Assembly (NCBI GenBank): GCA_964625865.1
Contig: CAZVEV010000371.1
Coordinates: 1-5,244, forward strand
DNA length: 5,244 bases
Direction of reading: 5' to 3'
DNA from: CAZVEV01 sp964625865
Lineage (GTDB): Bacteria; Planctomycetota; Phycisphaerae; SM23-33
The stretch's first letter is position 1; each line of letters begins with the position of its first letter. Shown in pieces: positions 1 to 5,243 of this stretch. Position numbers and translations under genes: made by a program. The notes under the pieces were generated by a model. That model was not told the DNA's origin and searched no databases. It saw only the letters and a list, made by a program, of their open reading frames with translations.

Positions 1-619
1 TTGCGTGCGTGTCGCAGAACGTCTCGAACGCCGGGTCGAACACGGGCATGCACTCGTTCGGGTATCCGCGCGCCCCGTACTTGCGGTCGCGACGGTTCTT
101 GTAGGTGCTCATGAAGTTCCATCGCGGGAAGTACGGCATGGTGCGTGCGGTCGCCCTGAATGCTCGCCAGTCGCTCCAGCAGCCCAGCGAGTTGAAGCCC
201 GCCCCCTGCAGCAGCGGTGCCGTCTGGATCGCCCAGGTTGTGTTGTCGCCGAACTTTCGTTTGAACACGTCCTGATCCAGCACGCTCCTGTTGATCACCG
301 AGCAAAGCCCGACGCTGACAAAGAGGCACCCGTCCGGATCGACCAGCCACCACCGCCCGTCGATCTTTCGCGTGTGAAAGAATCCCGTCTTCTTGACGCG
401 TTTGTCTGCCCATCCGCCGAACCTGGAAAGCCGAACCGTTTCCGAGCCACGCCGATAACCTTTGACGTCCCCCACCGTCTGCGCCGAAACCGTCCGCCAC
501 TTGCCGCTGACCAGAAGCCTCGCATCCTCCGCCCCCGCCGACGAGGCGGAGCCGGTCAGCACACACCACGCCACCCCTGCCGCCAAGCCACCGGAAAGCA
601 TATTCGTGAGATGTCGCAT
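1..619 (-). CDS. Secreted glycoside hydrolase, GH50/agarase-like, N-terminal part (cut by window edge)
   Basis: The frame opens at an ATG whose first base is 619 and stays open for 206 codons to the left edge, so the C-terminus is missing. Residues 1-30 look like a Sec signal peptide: a short basic start, a hydrophobic stretch LSGGLAAGVAWCVLTGS and an Ala-rich cleavage zone near SSAGA. The mature part carries blocks I associate with GH50-type beta-agarases and related planctomycete hydrolases: GFFHTRKIDGRWWLVDPDG at 79-97, then LFVSVGL, a GFNSLGCWSD motif at 141-150, MPYF at 161-164 and MPVFDPAFE at 191-199. These belong to the start of a TIM-barrel hydrolase; the catalytic acids would lie beyond the edge. 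The likely role is cleavage of a galactan or similar polysaccharide outside the cytoplasm, but the substrate is not shown. The upstream GACGGG is only a weak ribosome binding site; Met7 is another possible start. The gene is divergent from etfB with no evident functional link. The family call rests on remembered motifs. Confidence 0.66.
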   Translation of the reverse strand, partial: MRHLTNMLSGGLAAGVAWCVLTGSASSAGAEDARLLVSGKWRTVSAQTVGDVKGYRRGSETVRLSRFGGWADKRVKKTGFFHTRKIDGRWWLVDPDGCLFVSVGLCSVINRSVLDQDVFKRKFGDNTTWAIQTAPLLQGAGFNSLGCWSDWRAFRATARTMPYFPRWNFMSTYKNRRDRKYGARGYPNECMPVFDPAFETFCDTHA

Positions 620-692
620 CCCGTCATTTTATGCGATAGCGAGCGCCTCGGGGAAGGGGCAGTGCGTCTTGCTCGCCGCCGGTCAATTCGGC

Positions 693-721
693 TTGACTTG
701 TGGTCTCGATATCGCTAGACT
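693..721 (+). promoter_or_regulatory. Candidate sigma70-type promoter for the etf cluster
   Basis: TTGACT (693-698) matches the -35 consensus at five of six bases. It is followed after exactly 17 bases by TAGACT (716-721), which matches the -10 consensus at four of six, including the key T, A and final T. Transcription would begin near 728-730 and give a leader of about 120 bases before the etfB GTG. It is the best-spaced pair I found in the divergent spacer. Such matches can arise by chance, and promoter consensus in this phylum is not certain. Confidence 0.42.
703..720. promoter_or_regulatory. Imperfect palindrome over the candidate -10 region, possible operator
   Basis: GTCT (703-706) and AGAC (717-720) are reverse complements flanking the perfect palindrome CGATATCG (707-714), with a two-base CT bulge at 715-716. 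The dyad occupies the promoter spacer and most of the -10 element, where a repressor would compete with RNA polymerase. No regulator gene is nearby and the symmetry is broken by the bulge, so this is a weak call. Confidence 0.22.
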
Positions 722-839
722 TTTCCGCCGGTGTGTAAGTGGTCCGCTGTGGTGCGGGCCCGTTTTGTCTGTGGGTCGCTATAAGTAGCATGAGCGACAG
801 AAGTTGCGAGTCCGTAAGCCGTGAAGGCCCGCGGAAGTT

Positions 840-844
840 GGGAG
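840..844 (+). promoter_or_regulatory. Ribosome binding site that decides the etfB start
   Basis: GGGAG lies eight bases before the GTG at 853. The in-frame ATG at 790 and GTG at 739 have no comparable purine-rich site, and the extra residues they would add do not resemble EtfB. The GTG start puts the conserved CVVCVKQVPDT block at the usual place near the N-terminus. Confidence 0.7.
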
Positions 845-852
845 CGACGAAG

Positions 853-1776
853 GTGGCATACAACTGCGTGGTGTGCGTCAAACAGGTGCCCGACACCTCC
901 CGGATTACCGGCGAGGCGATGAAAGACGACGGCACGGTGAACCGGGCGGCTTTGCCCGCGATCTTCAATCCGGAAGACCTCAACGCGCTGGAAGAGGCGT
1001 TGGCGATCCGCGACCAGTACGGCGGGACGGTGACCGTCCTGACCATGGGCCTGCCGACCGCCTGCGAGGTCCTCCGCGAGAGCCTCTTCCGCGGCGCCGA
1101 CCGGGCCGTCCTGATTACCGACCGCCGGGCCGCCGCGTCCGATACGCTGGCGACCAGCTACATCCTGTCCTGCGCGGTCAAGAAGCTCGAAGCGGACATC
1201 GTTCTTTGCGGCCGCCAGGCGATCGACGGCGACACGGCACAGGTCGGCCCGCAGTTGGCCGAGAAGCTCGGCCTGCCGCTGGTGACGTACCTCGATGAGT
1301 TGGTGGGCGTCGAGGACCGCGTCGCGACGATCCGCCGCAACGTGGGCAACGGGTTCGAGGTCGTCCGCTGCCAGTTGCCCCTGCTGGCGACCGTGATGGA
1401 CACCGCCAACACCCCCCGCCCGCCTGCGGCCCGCCGCGTGATGAAGTACAAGAAGGCCCGTTCGACCGCCGAGGTCGAGAAGATGGCCCAAGGGCTGCTC
1501 GACGGCGACTACGAGGACTACGCCGCCGAACTGGAAGCGACGCAGGCCGAGGCGTTCTGCGCGAAGCTCGACGACAAGGGCCTGCTGATCGAGCAGTGGG
1601 ACCTGGACGGCATCGAGGCGGACCTGGCCTGGTGCGGGAGGGGGGGCAGTCCGACGAAGGTCCACCGCATCCAGTCGGTGGTCCTGACCGGTGGCGAATA
1701 CCACGAAGTCGAGCCCACCGACGAAGCGATCACGGCCCTTATTGACGAGTTGATCAAGGACCATACGATTGGCTGA
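853..1776 (+). CDS. etfB: Electron transfer flavoprotein subunit beta (EtfB/FixA type), enlarged form
   Basis: EtfB pairs with EtfA in the cytoplasm to form the heterodimer that takes electrons from acyl-CoA dehydrogenases. The 307-residue product begins MAYNCVVCVKQVPDT. It has the NPEDLNALEEAL block at 39-50, the nucleotide-binding segment CGRQAIDGDTAQVGPQLAE at 119-137, the region IRRNVGNGFEVVRCQLPLLAT at 160-180 matching the ETF beta signature, and GSPTKV at 265-270. DGDTAQVGP is the clostridial/FixA form; mitochondrial-type EtfB has DDDxNQT and binds AMP. The protein is some 40-50 residues longer than usual (about 250-265). The excess lies around 203-246, an acidic, probably helical insert between MKYKKA and WDLDGIEAD, and I recall a similar insert in Bacteroidota EtfB. 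The GTG start is chosen over the ATG at 790 because of the Shine-Dalgarno at 840-844. A repeat element begins six bases after the stop. Bifurcating activity is possible but cannot be settled here. Confidence 0.95.
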   Translation: MAYNCVVCVKQVPDTSRITGEAMKDDGTVNRAALPAIFNPEDLNALEEALAIRDQYGGTVTVLTMGLPTACEVLRESLFRGADRAVLITDRRAAASDTLATSYILSCAVKKLEADIVLCGRQAIDGDTAQVGPQLAEKLGLPLVTYLDELVGVEDRVATIRRNVGNGFEVVRCQLPLLATVMDTANTPRPPAARRVMKYKKARSTAEVEKMAQGLLDGDYEDYAAELEATQAEAFCAKLDDKGLLIEQWDLDGIEADLAWCGRGGSPTKVHRIQSVVLTGGEYHEVEPTDEAITALIDELIKDHTIG

Positions 1777-1782
1777 CAAGGG

Positions 1783-1856
1783 GTAGGGCGTGCAACGTGT
1801 TGCACGCGGAACGACGAGCTTATCCGTTCCGCGTGCAAGCGAGTTGCACGCCCTAC
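1783..1856. repeat. 74-base inverted repeat with nested palindromes (two units of a dispersed repeat)
   Basis: The left arm (1783-1813) and right arm (1825-1856) are near-perfect reverse complements around an 11-base loop at 1814-1824. Both share GTAGGGCGTGCAAC and TTGCACGCGGAACG (read on the left-arm strand) and differ only in the 3-4 bases between these. Each arm is itself palindromic: GCGTGCAAC/GTTGCACGC with a 2-base spacer on the left, and GCGTGCAA/TTGCACGC with a 5-base loop on the right. RNA or single-stranded DNA could therefore form one long hairpin or two short ones. A third copy of the unit lies at 5148-5178. The paired layout resembles REP/BIME or MITE-like elements. There is no U-run, so it is not a standard intrinsic terminator. 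Confidence 0.9.
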
Positions 1857-1862
1857 AACGGA

Positions 1863-1918
1863 CCAGTCAACCAGTTAACCAATACACCAGTCAACCAATC
1901 AACCAGTTAACGAGTAAG
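1863..1918 (+). repeat. Octamer tandem repeat (CCARTYAA-type) forming the etfA leader
   Basis: Seven consecutive eight-base units fill the stretch before etfA: CCAGTCAA, CCAGTTAA, CCAATACA, CCAGTCAA, CCAATCAA, CCAGTTAA and the degenerate CGAGTAAG. The array ends two bases before the etfA ATG. It is AT-richer than the surrounding sequence and replaces the region where a Shine-Dalgarno would lie; only GAG at 1912-1914 remains as a weak candidate. An in-frame TAA at 1915 rules out an upstream-extended EtfA. Being eight bases long, the unit could vary in number by slippage and alter leader length without touching the coding frame. Confidence 0.85.
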
Positions 1919-1920
1919 AC

Positions 1921-2973
1921 ATGATCGAAGTTAACAGACAAGGCGAAGTGTGGGTGTTTGCCGAGCACGAGGACGGGAAGCTGTCCGACGTGCCGCTGGA
2001 ACTGCTGAGCAAGGGCCGCGAGCTGGCCGACACGCTGGGCGTACCGCTCGGGGCCGTGCTCGCCGGGGCCCAGGTCGCCGACCTGACCGCCCCGCTGATC
2101 GCACACGGCGTCGACACCGTCTACGTCGTCGAGCACGAAGCGCTGGGCCACTACCAGACGGCCAGCTTCTGCAAGGTGATGTGCGAGCTGATCGAGCAGT
2201 ACAAACCGCAGATCTGCCTCTACGGCGCCACCGCGATCGGGCGCGACCTGGCGCCCACGGTGGCCAGCGCGTCCAAGTGCGGCCTGACCGCAGACTGCAC
2301 CGACCTGCAGATCGGCGACCACAAGCCGCCCGGAACCGACGAGGTCCACAAGAACCTCCTGTTCCAGATCCGACCCGCGTTCGGCGGGAATATCATCGCG
2401 ACGATCGTCAATTACGACCGCTGGCCGCAGATGGCGACCGTGCGCGAGGGCGTGATGCACATGCCCGAGCCCGACCCGGCCCGCCAGGGCCAGGTCGTCA
2501 CCTGCGAGGTGACCCTCGACGCCGCGGGCCTGCCGCTGGAGATCGTCGAGTCCGAGCGCCAGCGGCGATCCGTGAACCTCAAGGCCGCCCGCATCATCGT
2601 TGCCGGCGGGGCCGGCGTGGGCTCGGCAGACAACTTCGCGCAGTTGTGGGAGCTGGCCAACTGCCTCGGCGGGGCCGTCGGGGGCTCCCGTGCGGCGATC
2701 GACCTGGGCTACGTGCCGCACGACCACCAGGTGGGGCAGACGGGCACGACGGTCAGGCCCGCGCTGTACATTGCGTGCGGCATCAGCGGGGCGGTCCAGC
2801 ACCGCGCGGGGATGGAAGAGGCGCGCAAGATCATCGCGATCAACACCGACCGCGACGCGCCGATCTTCGGCGTGGCGCACTACGGCATCGTGGGCGACCT
2901 GAACCTCGTCGTGCCCAAGATGATCAAGGCCATCCGCGGCGGGGCGTCGGTCGAGCAGGCCGCTCAGGGTTGA
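1921..2973 (+). CDS. etfA: Electron transfer flavoprotein subunit alpha (EtfA/FixB type)
   Basis: EtfA carries the alpha-FAD that shuttles electrons between acyl-CoA dehydrogenase and the next carrier, as a dimer with EtfB. The 350-residue product has an N-terminal Rossmann-like ETF domain (about 8-190) with VWVFAEHEDGKLSDV, CLYGATAIGRDLAPTVA (99-115) and RPAFGGNIIATI (151-162). The C-terminal FAD domain (about 220-345) shows GGAGVGS (229-235), GSRAAID (255-261), GQTGTTVRP (272-280), the ETF alpha signature LYIACGISGAVQH (282-294), and INTDRDAPIFGVAHYGIVGDL (307-326). All the flavin-contact blocks expected of the family are present and the length is slightly above the usual 310-330. The ATG follows an in-frame TAA by one codon, so it is the first possible start; ribosome binding signals are weak. 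Unusually for this pair, 144 bases of repeats separate it from etfB. The stop is followed 39 bases later by the protease-like gene. Confidence 0.96.
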   Translation: MIEVNRQGEVWVFAEHEDGKLSDVPLELLSKGRELADTLGVPLGAVLAGAQVADLTAPLIAHGVDTVYVVEHEALGHYQTASFCKVMCELIEQYKPQICLYGATAIGRDLAPTVASASKCGLTADCTDLQIGDHKPPGTDEVHKNLLFQIRPAFGGNIIATIVNYDRWPQMATVREGVMHMPEPDPARQGQVVTCEVTLDAAGLPLEIVESERQRRSVNLKAARIIVAGGAGVGSADNFAQLWELANCLGGAVGGSRAAIDLGYVPHDHQVGQTGTTVRPALYIACGISGAVQHRAGMEEARKIIAINTDRDAPIFGVAHYGIVGDLNLVVPKMIKAIRGGASVEQAAQG

Positions 2974-2997
2974 CCGGCGACGTATAATAATGATGGG

Positions 2998-3003
2998 AAA
3001 GGA
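2998..3003 (+). promoter_or_regulatory. Ribosome binding site of the aspartic protease-like gene
   Basis: AAAGGA, within GGGAAAGGA at 2995-3003, lies nine bases before the ATG at 3013 and supports that start. A TATAAT hexamer sits just upstream at 2983-2988 but has no -35 element at a normal distance. Confidence 0.55.
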
Positions 3004-3012
3004 CGGTGATGT

Positions 3013-3372
3013 ATGGGCCTGACTTCAGTGACCATGAGGCTTCGCAAGCACAAGGAGTCCGCCGAGTCCTTCGAGGCCGAGTTCCTCGTCGACTCCGGCG
3101 CCGTGTTCTCCGTTGCTCCGGCGCCTCTGCTGGAGAGCATAGGCATCGTGCCTGACGACGAGCAGTCCTTCACGCTGGCCAATGGCGAGAAAGTCGTCCG
3201 AAAGACCGGAGATGCCTACTTTGTGTACGAGGGCAAGGGCGGCTATGCCAAGGTGATCTTCGGCGATGAAGACGACTCCAATCTCCTCGGCGCGATGACG
3301 CTGGAGACCTGTGCCCTCGTCCTCGACCCGCTAAAACGTCAACTCAAACCCCTGCCGATGCTCCTGATGTAG
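3013..3372 (+). CDS. Small retropepsin-like (clan AA) aspartic protease family protein
   Basis: The 119-residue product has the single-domain layout of stand-alone prokaryotic clan AA aspartic proteases, which act as homodimers with one catalytic Asp per chain. FLVDSGAVFSVAP at 24-36 contains the active-site D27-S28-G29. It is followed by LLESIGIVPDDEQSFTLANG (39-58), VVRKTGDAYFVYEG (61-74), and the hydrophobic-Gly block LLGAMTLETCALVLDP at 91-106 that closes the fold. Length and motif order fit the small AF_0612-like clan AA family as I remember it; substrates of that family are unknown to me. No signal peptide or membrane segment is seen, so it should be cytoplasmic. It lies 39 bases after etfA and 29 before the dehydrogenase in the same direction, and may be co-transcribed. 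Codon use is looser than in its neighbours (ATA, CCT, GTT, CGA, CTA and AAA all occur), suggesting separate acquisition. No role in acyl-CoA metabolism is implied. Confidence 0.8.
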   Translation: MGLTSVTMRLRKHKESAESFEAEFLVDSGAVFSVAPAPLLESIGIVPDDEQSFTLANGEKVVRKTGDAYFVYEGKGGYAKVIFGDEDDSNLLGAMTLETCALVLDPLKRQLKPLPMLLM

Positions 3373-3390
3373 ATCTGCCGAACTGTTTCC

Positions 3391-3395
3391 AAGGA
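3391..3395 (+). promoter_or_regulatory. Ribosome binding site of the acyl-CoA dehydrogenase gene
   Basis: AAGGA lies six bases before the ATG at 3402 and is the strongest translation signal in the window. It starts the protein at MANFYTDN, the N-terminus expected for this family. Confidence 0.7.
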
Positions 3396-3401
3396 AAACC
3401 C

Positions 3402-5144
3402 ATGGCGAATTTCTATACCGACAACGACGACATCCAGTTCCTCTTCAAGCACATGGACCTCGCCGCCCTGGCCGAGATCATGGAAGAGGGCTTCCGCTTC
3501 CACGACGAGTTCGACTTCGCTCCGGACAGCGTCGCCGACGCCATCGACAACTACGAGCGGTTCCTGGCGACCATAGGCGACCTGACGGCCAACGTCATCG
3601 CCCCGACGGCCGAGGAAACCGACATCGTGGGCAATACGCTCAACGACGACGGCTCGGTGACCTACGCGCCGGGCATCGCCGAGGCGATCAAGCGCCTCGG
3701 GCAGGCGGACATGATGGGCTTCACCCTGCCCTACCGCTTCGGCGGACTGAACTGCCCCACGCTGCTGTACACGATGACCAACGACATGATCAGCCGCGCC
3801 GACGCGTCGCTGATGAACATCTATGGCTTGCAGGGCATCGCAGAGACGATCAACGCCTTCGCCTCCGAGGAGATCAAGGCCGACTACCTGCCCCGGATGG
3901 CCTCGGGCGAGTGGACCGGCGCGATGGTCCTGACCGAGCCGGACGCCGGGTCCGACCTGCAGGCGGTCAAGGTGCAGGCCTACCAGGACGACGAGGGCAA
4001 CTGGTTCGTCCACGGCGTCAAGCGGTTCATCACCAACGGGTGCGGCGAGGTGCTGCTCGTGCTCGCCCGCACCGAGCCGGAAATCGCCGACGGGCGAGGG
4101 CTGTCCCTCCTGCTGGTCGAGCGCGGGCCCACCGTCAAGGTCCGACGCCTCGAGCACAAGCTGGGGATCAACGGCAGTCCGACGTGCGAGTTGTTCTTCG
4201 ACAACACGCCGGCCAAGCTCATCGGCGACCGCCAGCGCGGGCTGATCAAGTACGTCATGAGCCTGATGAACGGCGCCCGCGTGGGCATAGCCGCACAGAG
4301 CCTCGGCATCGCCGAGTGCGCCTACCGCGTCGCCCGCGAGTACGGGCACAGCCGCAAGCAGTTCGGCATGACGATCGACTGCTTCCCGGCCGTCCGCGAA
4401 CTGCTGGTCAACATGCAAGTCGACATCCAGGCCGCACGGGCGCTGACGTACTACGGCAGCTACTGCGTGGACCTCGAATACGGCGCGCTGCGGAAGCTCG
4501 AGGGCGAGTTCGCCGACGCCGACGAGAAGAAGGCGACGCGCGCCACGTCGAAGAAGTACAGCCGCTACAACAAGGTCCTCACGCCGATGAGCAAGTACTA
4601 CGCGTCGGAGATGTCGATGCGGGTGGCCAACGAGTCGATCGCCGTCCTCGGCGGCAGCGGGTTCATGAAGGACTACCCCGTCGAGCGGAACCTCCGCGAC
4701 AGCCGCATCACCACGATCTACGAGGGCACGAGCCAACTCCAGGTCGTCGCCGCCGTCGCGGGCGTCACCAGCGGGACCGCCAAAGCCGTCGTCGAGGAAC
4801 TGCTCGACCGCGAGTGGTCCGCCGAAATCGCCCCGCTGGTCGCCGAGATCCGCGAGGGCCTGGACCTGCTGGACGAGGCCATCGCGTTCGTCAAGGGCCA
4901 GGCCGGCACCAGCTACCGCGACCTGTACGCGCGACAACTCGTGGACATGGCCGTCTTCCTGATCGTCGGCGCCCTGTTCTGCGACCAGGCGACCGCCAGC
5001 GAGACCAAGCTCGCGGTGGCCAAACACTGGCTCGCCTGGCGGATGCCCGAGCTGCGGATGGACGCCGCCCGCTGCTGCTCCGGCGTCAAAGACGTCGTCG
5101 ACAGCTTCGAAACCCTCGCCGGCCCCGTCCCCGTCGTCGAGTAG
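3402..5144 (+). CDS. Acyl-CoA dehydrogenase, long form with C-terminal extension
   Basis: This cytoplasmic FAD enzyme should catalyse alpha,beta-dehydrogenation of an acyl-CoA (or the reverse), with the adjacent EtfAB as electron partner. The 580-residue product has an N-terminal helical domain (about 40-170) and a middle beta domain with the first family signature VLTEPDAGSD (176-185), FITNG (209-213) and KLGINGSPTCELFF (253-266). A C-terminal helical domain holds RKQFG (318-322), LGGSGFM (416-422), YPVERNLRDSRITTIYEGTS (425-444) and LQVVAAV. Glu441 of YEGT is at the position of the catalytic base of medium-chain enzymes. Residues beyond about 460 form an extra helical region like the C-terminal domain of long acyl-CoA dehydrogenases. 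A charged insert lies around 357-388. Typical enzymes are about 380 residues; this length fits the subfamily found beside etfBA in Bacteroidota. One deviation: the usual Gln two residues before the LGG-type glycines is Ala414. Chain-length specificity cannot be told. Confidence 0.94.
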   Translation: MANFYTDNDDIQFLFKHMDLAALAEIMEEGFRFHDEFDFAPDSVADAIDNYERFLATIGDLTANVIAPTAEETDIVGNTLNDDGSVTYAPGIAEAIKRLGQADMMGFTLPYRFGGLNCPTLLYTMTNDMISRADASLMNIYGLQGIAETINAFASEEIKADYLPRMASGEWTGAMVLTEPDAGSDLQAVKVQAYQDDEGNWFVHGVKRFITNGCGEVLLVLARTEPEIADGRGLSLLLVERGPTVKVRRLEHKLGINGSPTCELFFDNTPAKLIGDRQRGLIKYVMSLMNGARVGIAAQSLGIAECAYRVAREYGHSRKQFGMTIDCFPAVRELLVNMQVDIQAARALTYYGSYCVDLEYGALRKLEGEFADADEKKATRATSKKYSRYNKVLTPMSKYYASEMSMRVANESIAVLGGSGFMKDYPVERNLRDSRITTIYEGTSQLQVVAAVAGVTSGTAKAVVEELLDREWSAEIAPLVAEIREGLDLLDEAIAFVKGQAGTSYRDLYARQLVDMAVFLIVGALFCDQATASETKLAVAKHWLAWRMPELRMDAARCCSGVKDVVDSFETLAGPVPVVE

Positions 5145-5147
5145 ACA

Positions 5148-5178
5148 GTAGGGCGTGCAACTCGTTGCACGCGGAACG
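5148..5178 (+). repeat. Third copy of the palindromic repeat unit, after the dehydrogenase stop
   Basis: This 31-base unit shares GTAGGGCGTGCAAC and TTGCACGCGGAACG with 1783-1813 and differs only in the three central bases (TCG here, GTG there). It contains the perfect palindrome GCGTGCAAC-TC-GTTGCACGC. It begins three bases after the acyl-CoA dehydrogenase stop and has the same orientation to its upstream gene as the copy after etfB. No inverted partner is seen before the window ends. Confidence 0.9.
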
Positions 5179-5196
5179 AAGGCGACCGGGTGCCGT

Positions 5197-5243
5197 GGGG
5201 GGGGGGGCGCCGCCGGGCGCCCCCCCCAAGTGGGGGGGGGGGG
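5197..5243. other. Homopolymer G/C runs with a GC hairpin, probable contig-end artefact
   Basis: The stretch has 11 G (5197-5207), 8 C (5220-5227) and 12 G (5232-5243). Bases 5200-5211 and 5216-5227 form a perfect 12-base-pair GC stem with a 4-base GCCG loop. Such runs fit poly-G read artefacts or misassembly at a contig end more readily than biology. If real, the sequence would fold very stably and could stall polymerases. Confidence 0.55.

Noticed and set aside
5..718. 237-codon plus-strand frame at the left end
   Set aside because: It runs antisense to the agarase-like gene, lacks recognisable motifs and is Arg/Pro-rich; the minus-strand frame has a signal peptide and conserved blocks.
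739..852. Upstream starts for etfB (GTG 739, ATG 790)
   Set aside because: Neither has a good ribosome binding site and the added residues do not match EtfB; the GTG at 853 has GGGAG at ideal spacing.
715..1779. Long minus-strand open frame opposite etfB
   Set aside because: It is antisense to a clear EtfB and shows no domain of its own.
1783..1856. Intrinsic terminator after etfB
   Set aside because: The hairpin is strong but is not followed by a T-run, and the unit recurs elsewhere, so a repeat element explains it better.
1863..1918. CRISPR-like array
   Set aside because: Units are eight bases, contiguous and without spacers, so this is a simple tandem repeat.
1891..2880. Long minus-strand open frame opposite etfA
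   Set aside because: Composition is typical of an antisense shadow, and the etfA frame has full family motifs.
1950..2987. Long plus-strand frame overlapping etfA, rich in Arg, Ala and Gly
   Set aside because: A frame-shifted shadow of etfA with low-complexity basic composition and no motif.
2970..2988. TTGACC/TATAAT as a standard promoter
   Set aside because: The two elements are only 7 bases apart, too close for sigma70 recognition.
3339..5027. Long open frame of 562 codons on the minus strand opposite the acyl-CoA dehydrogenase gene
   Set aside because: It follows from the G/C-rich third codon positions of the sense gene. Its product is a Val/Asp/Gly/Arg/His-rich string with no recognisable motif, while the plus-strand frame has every dehydrogenase signature.
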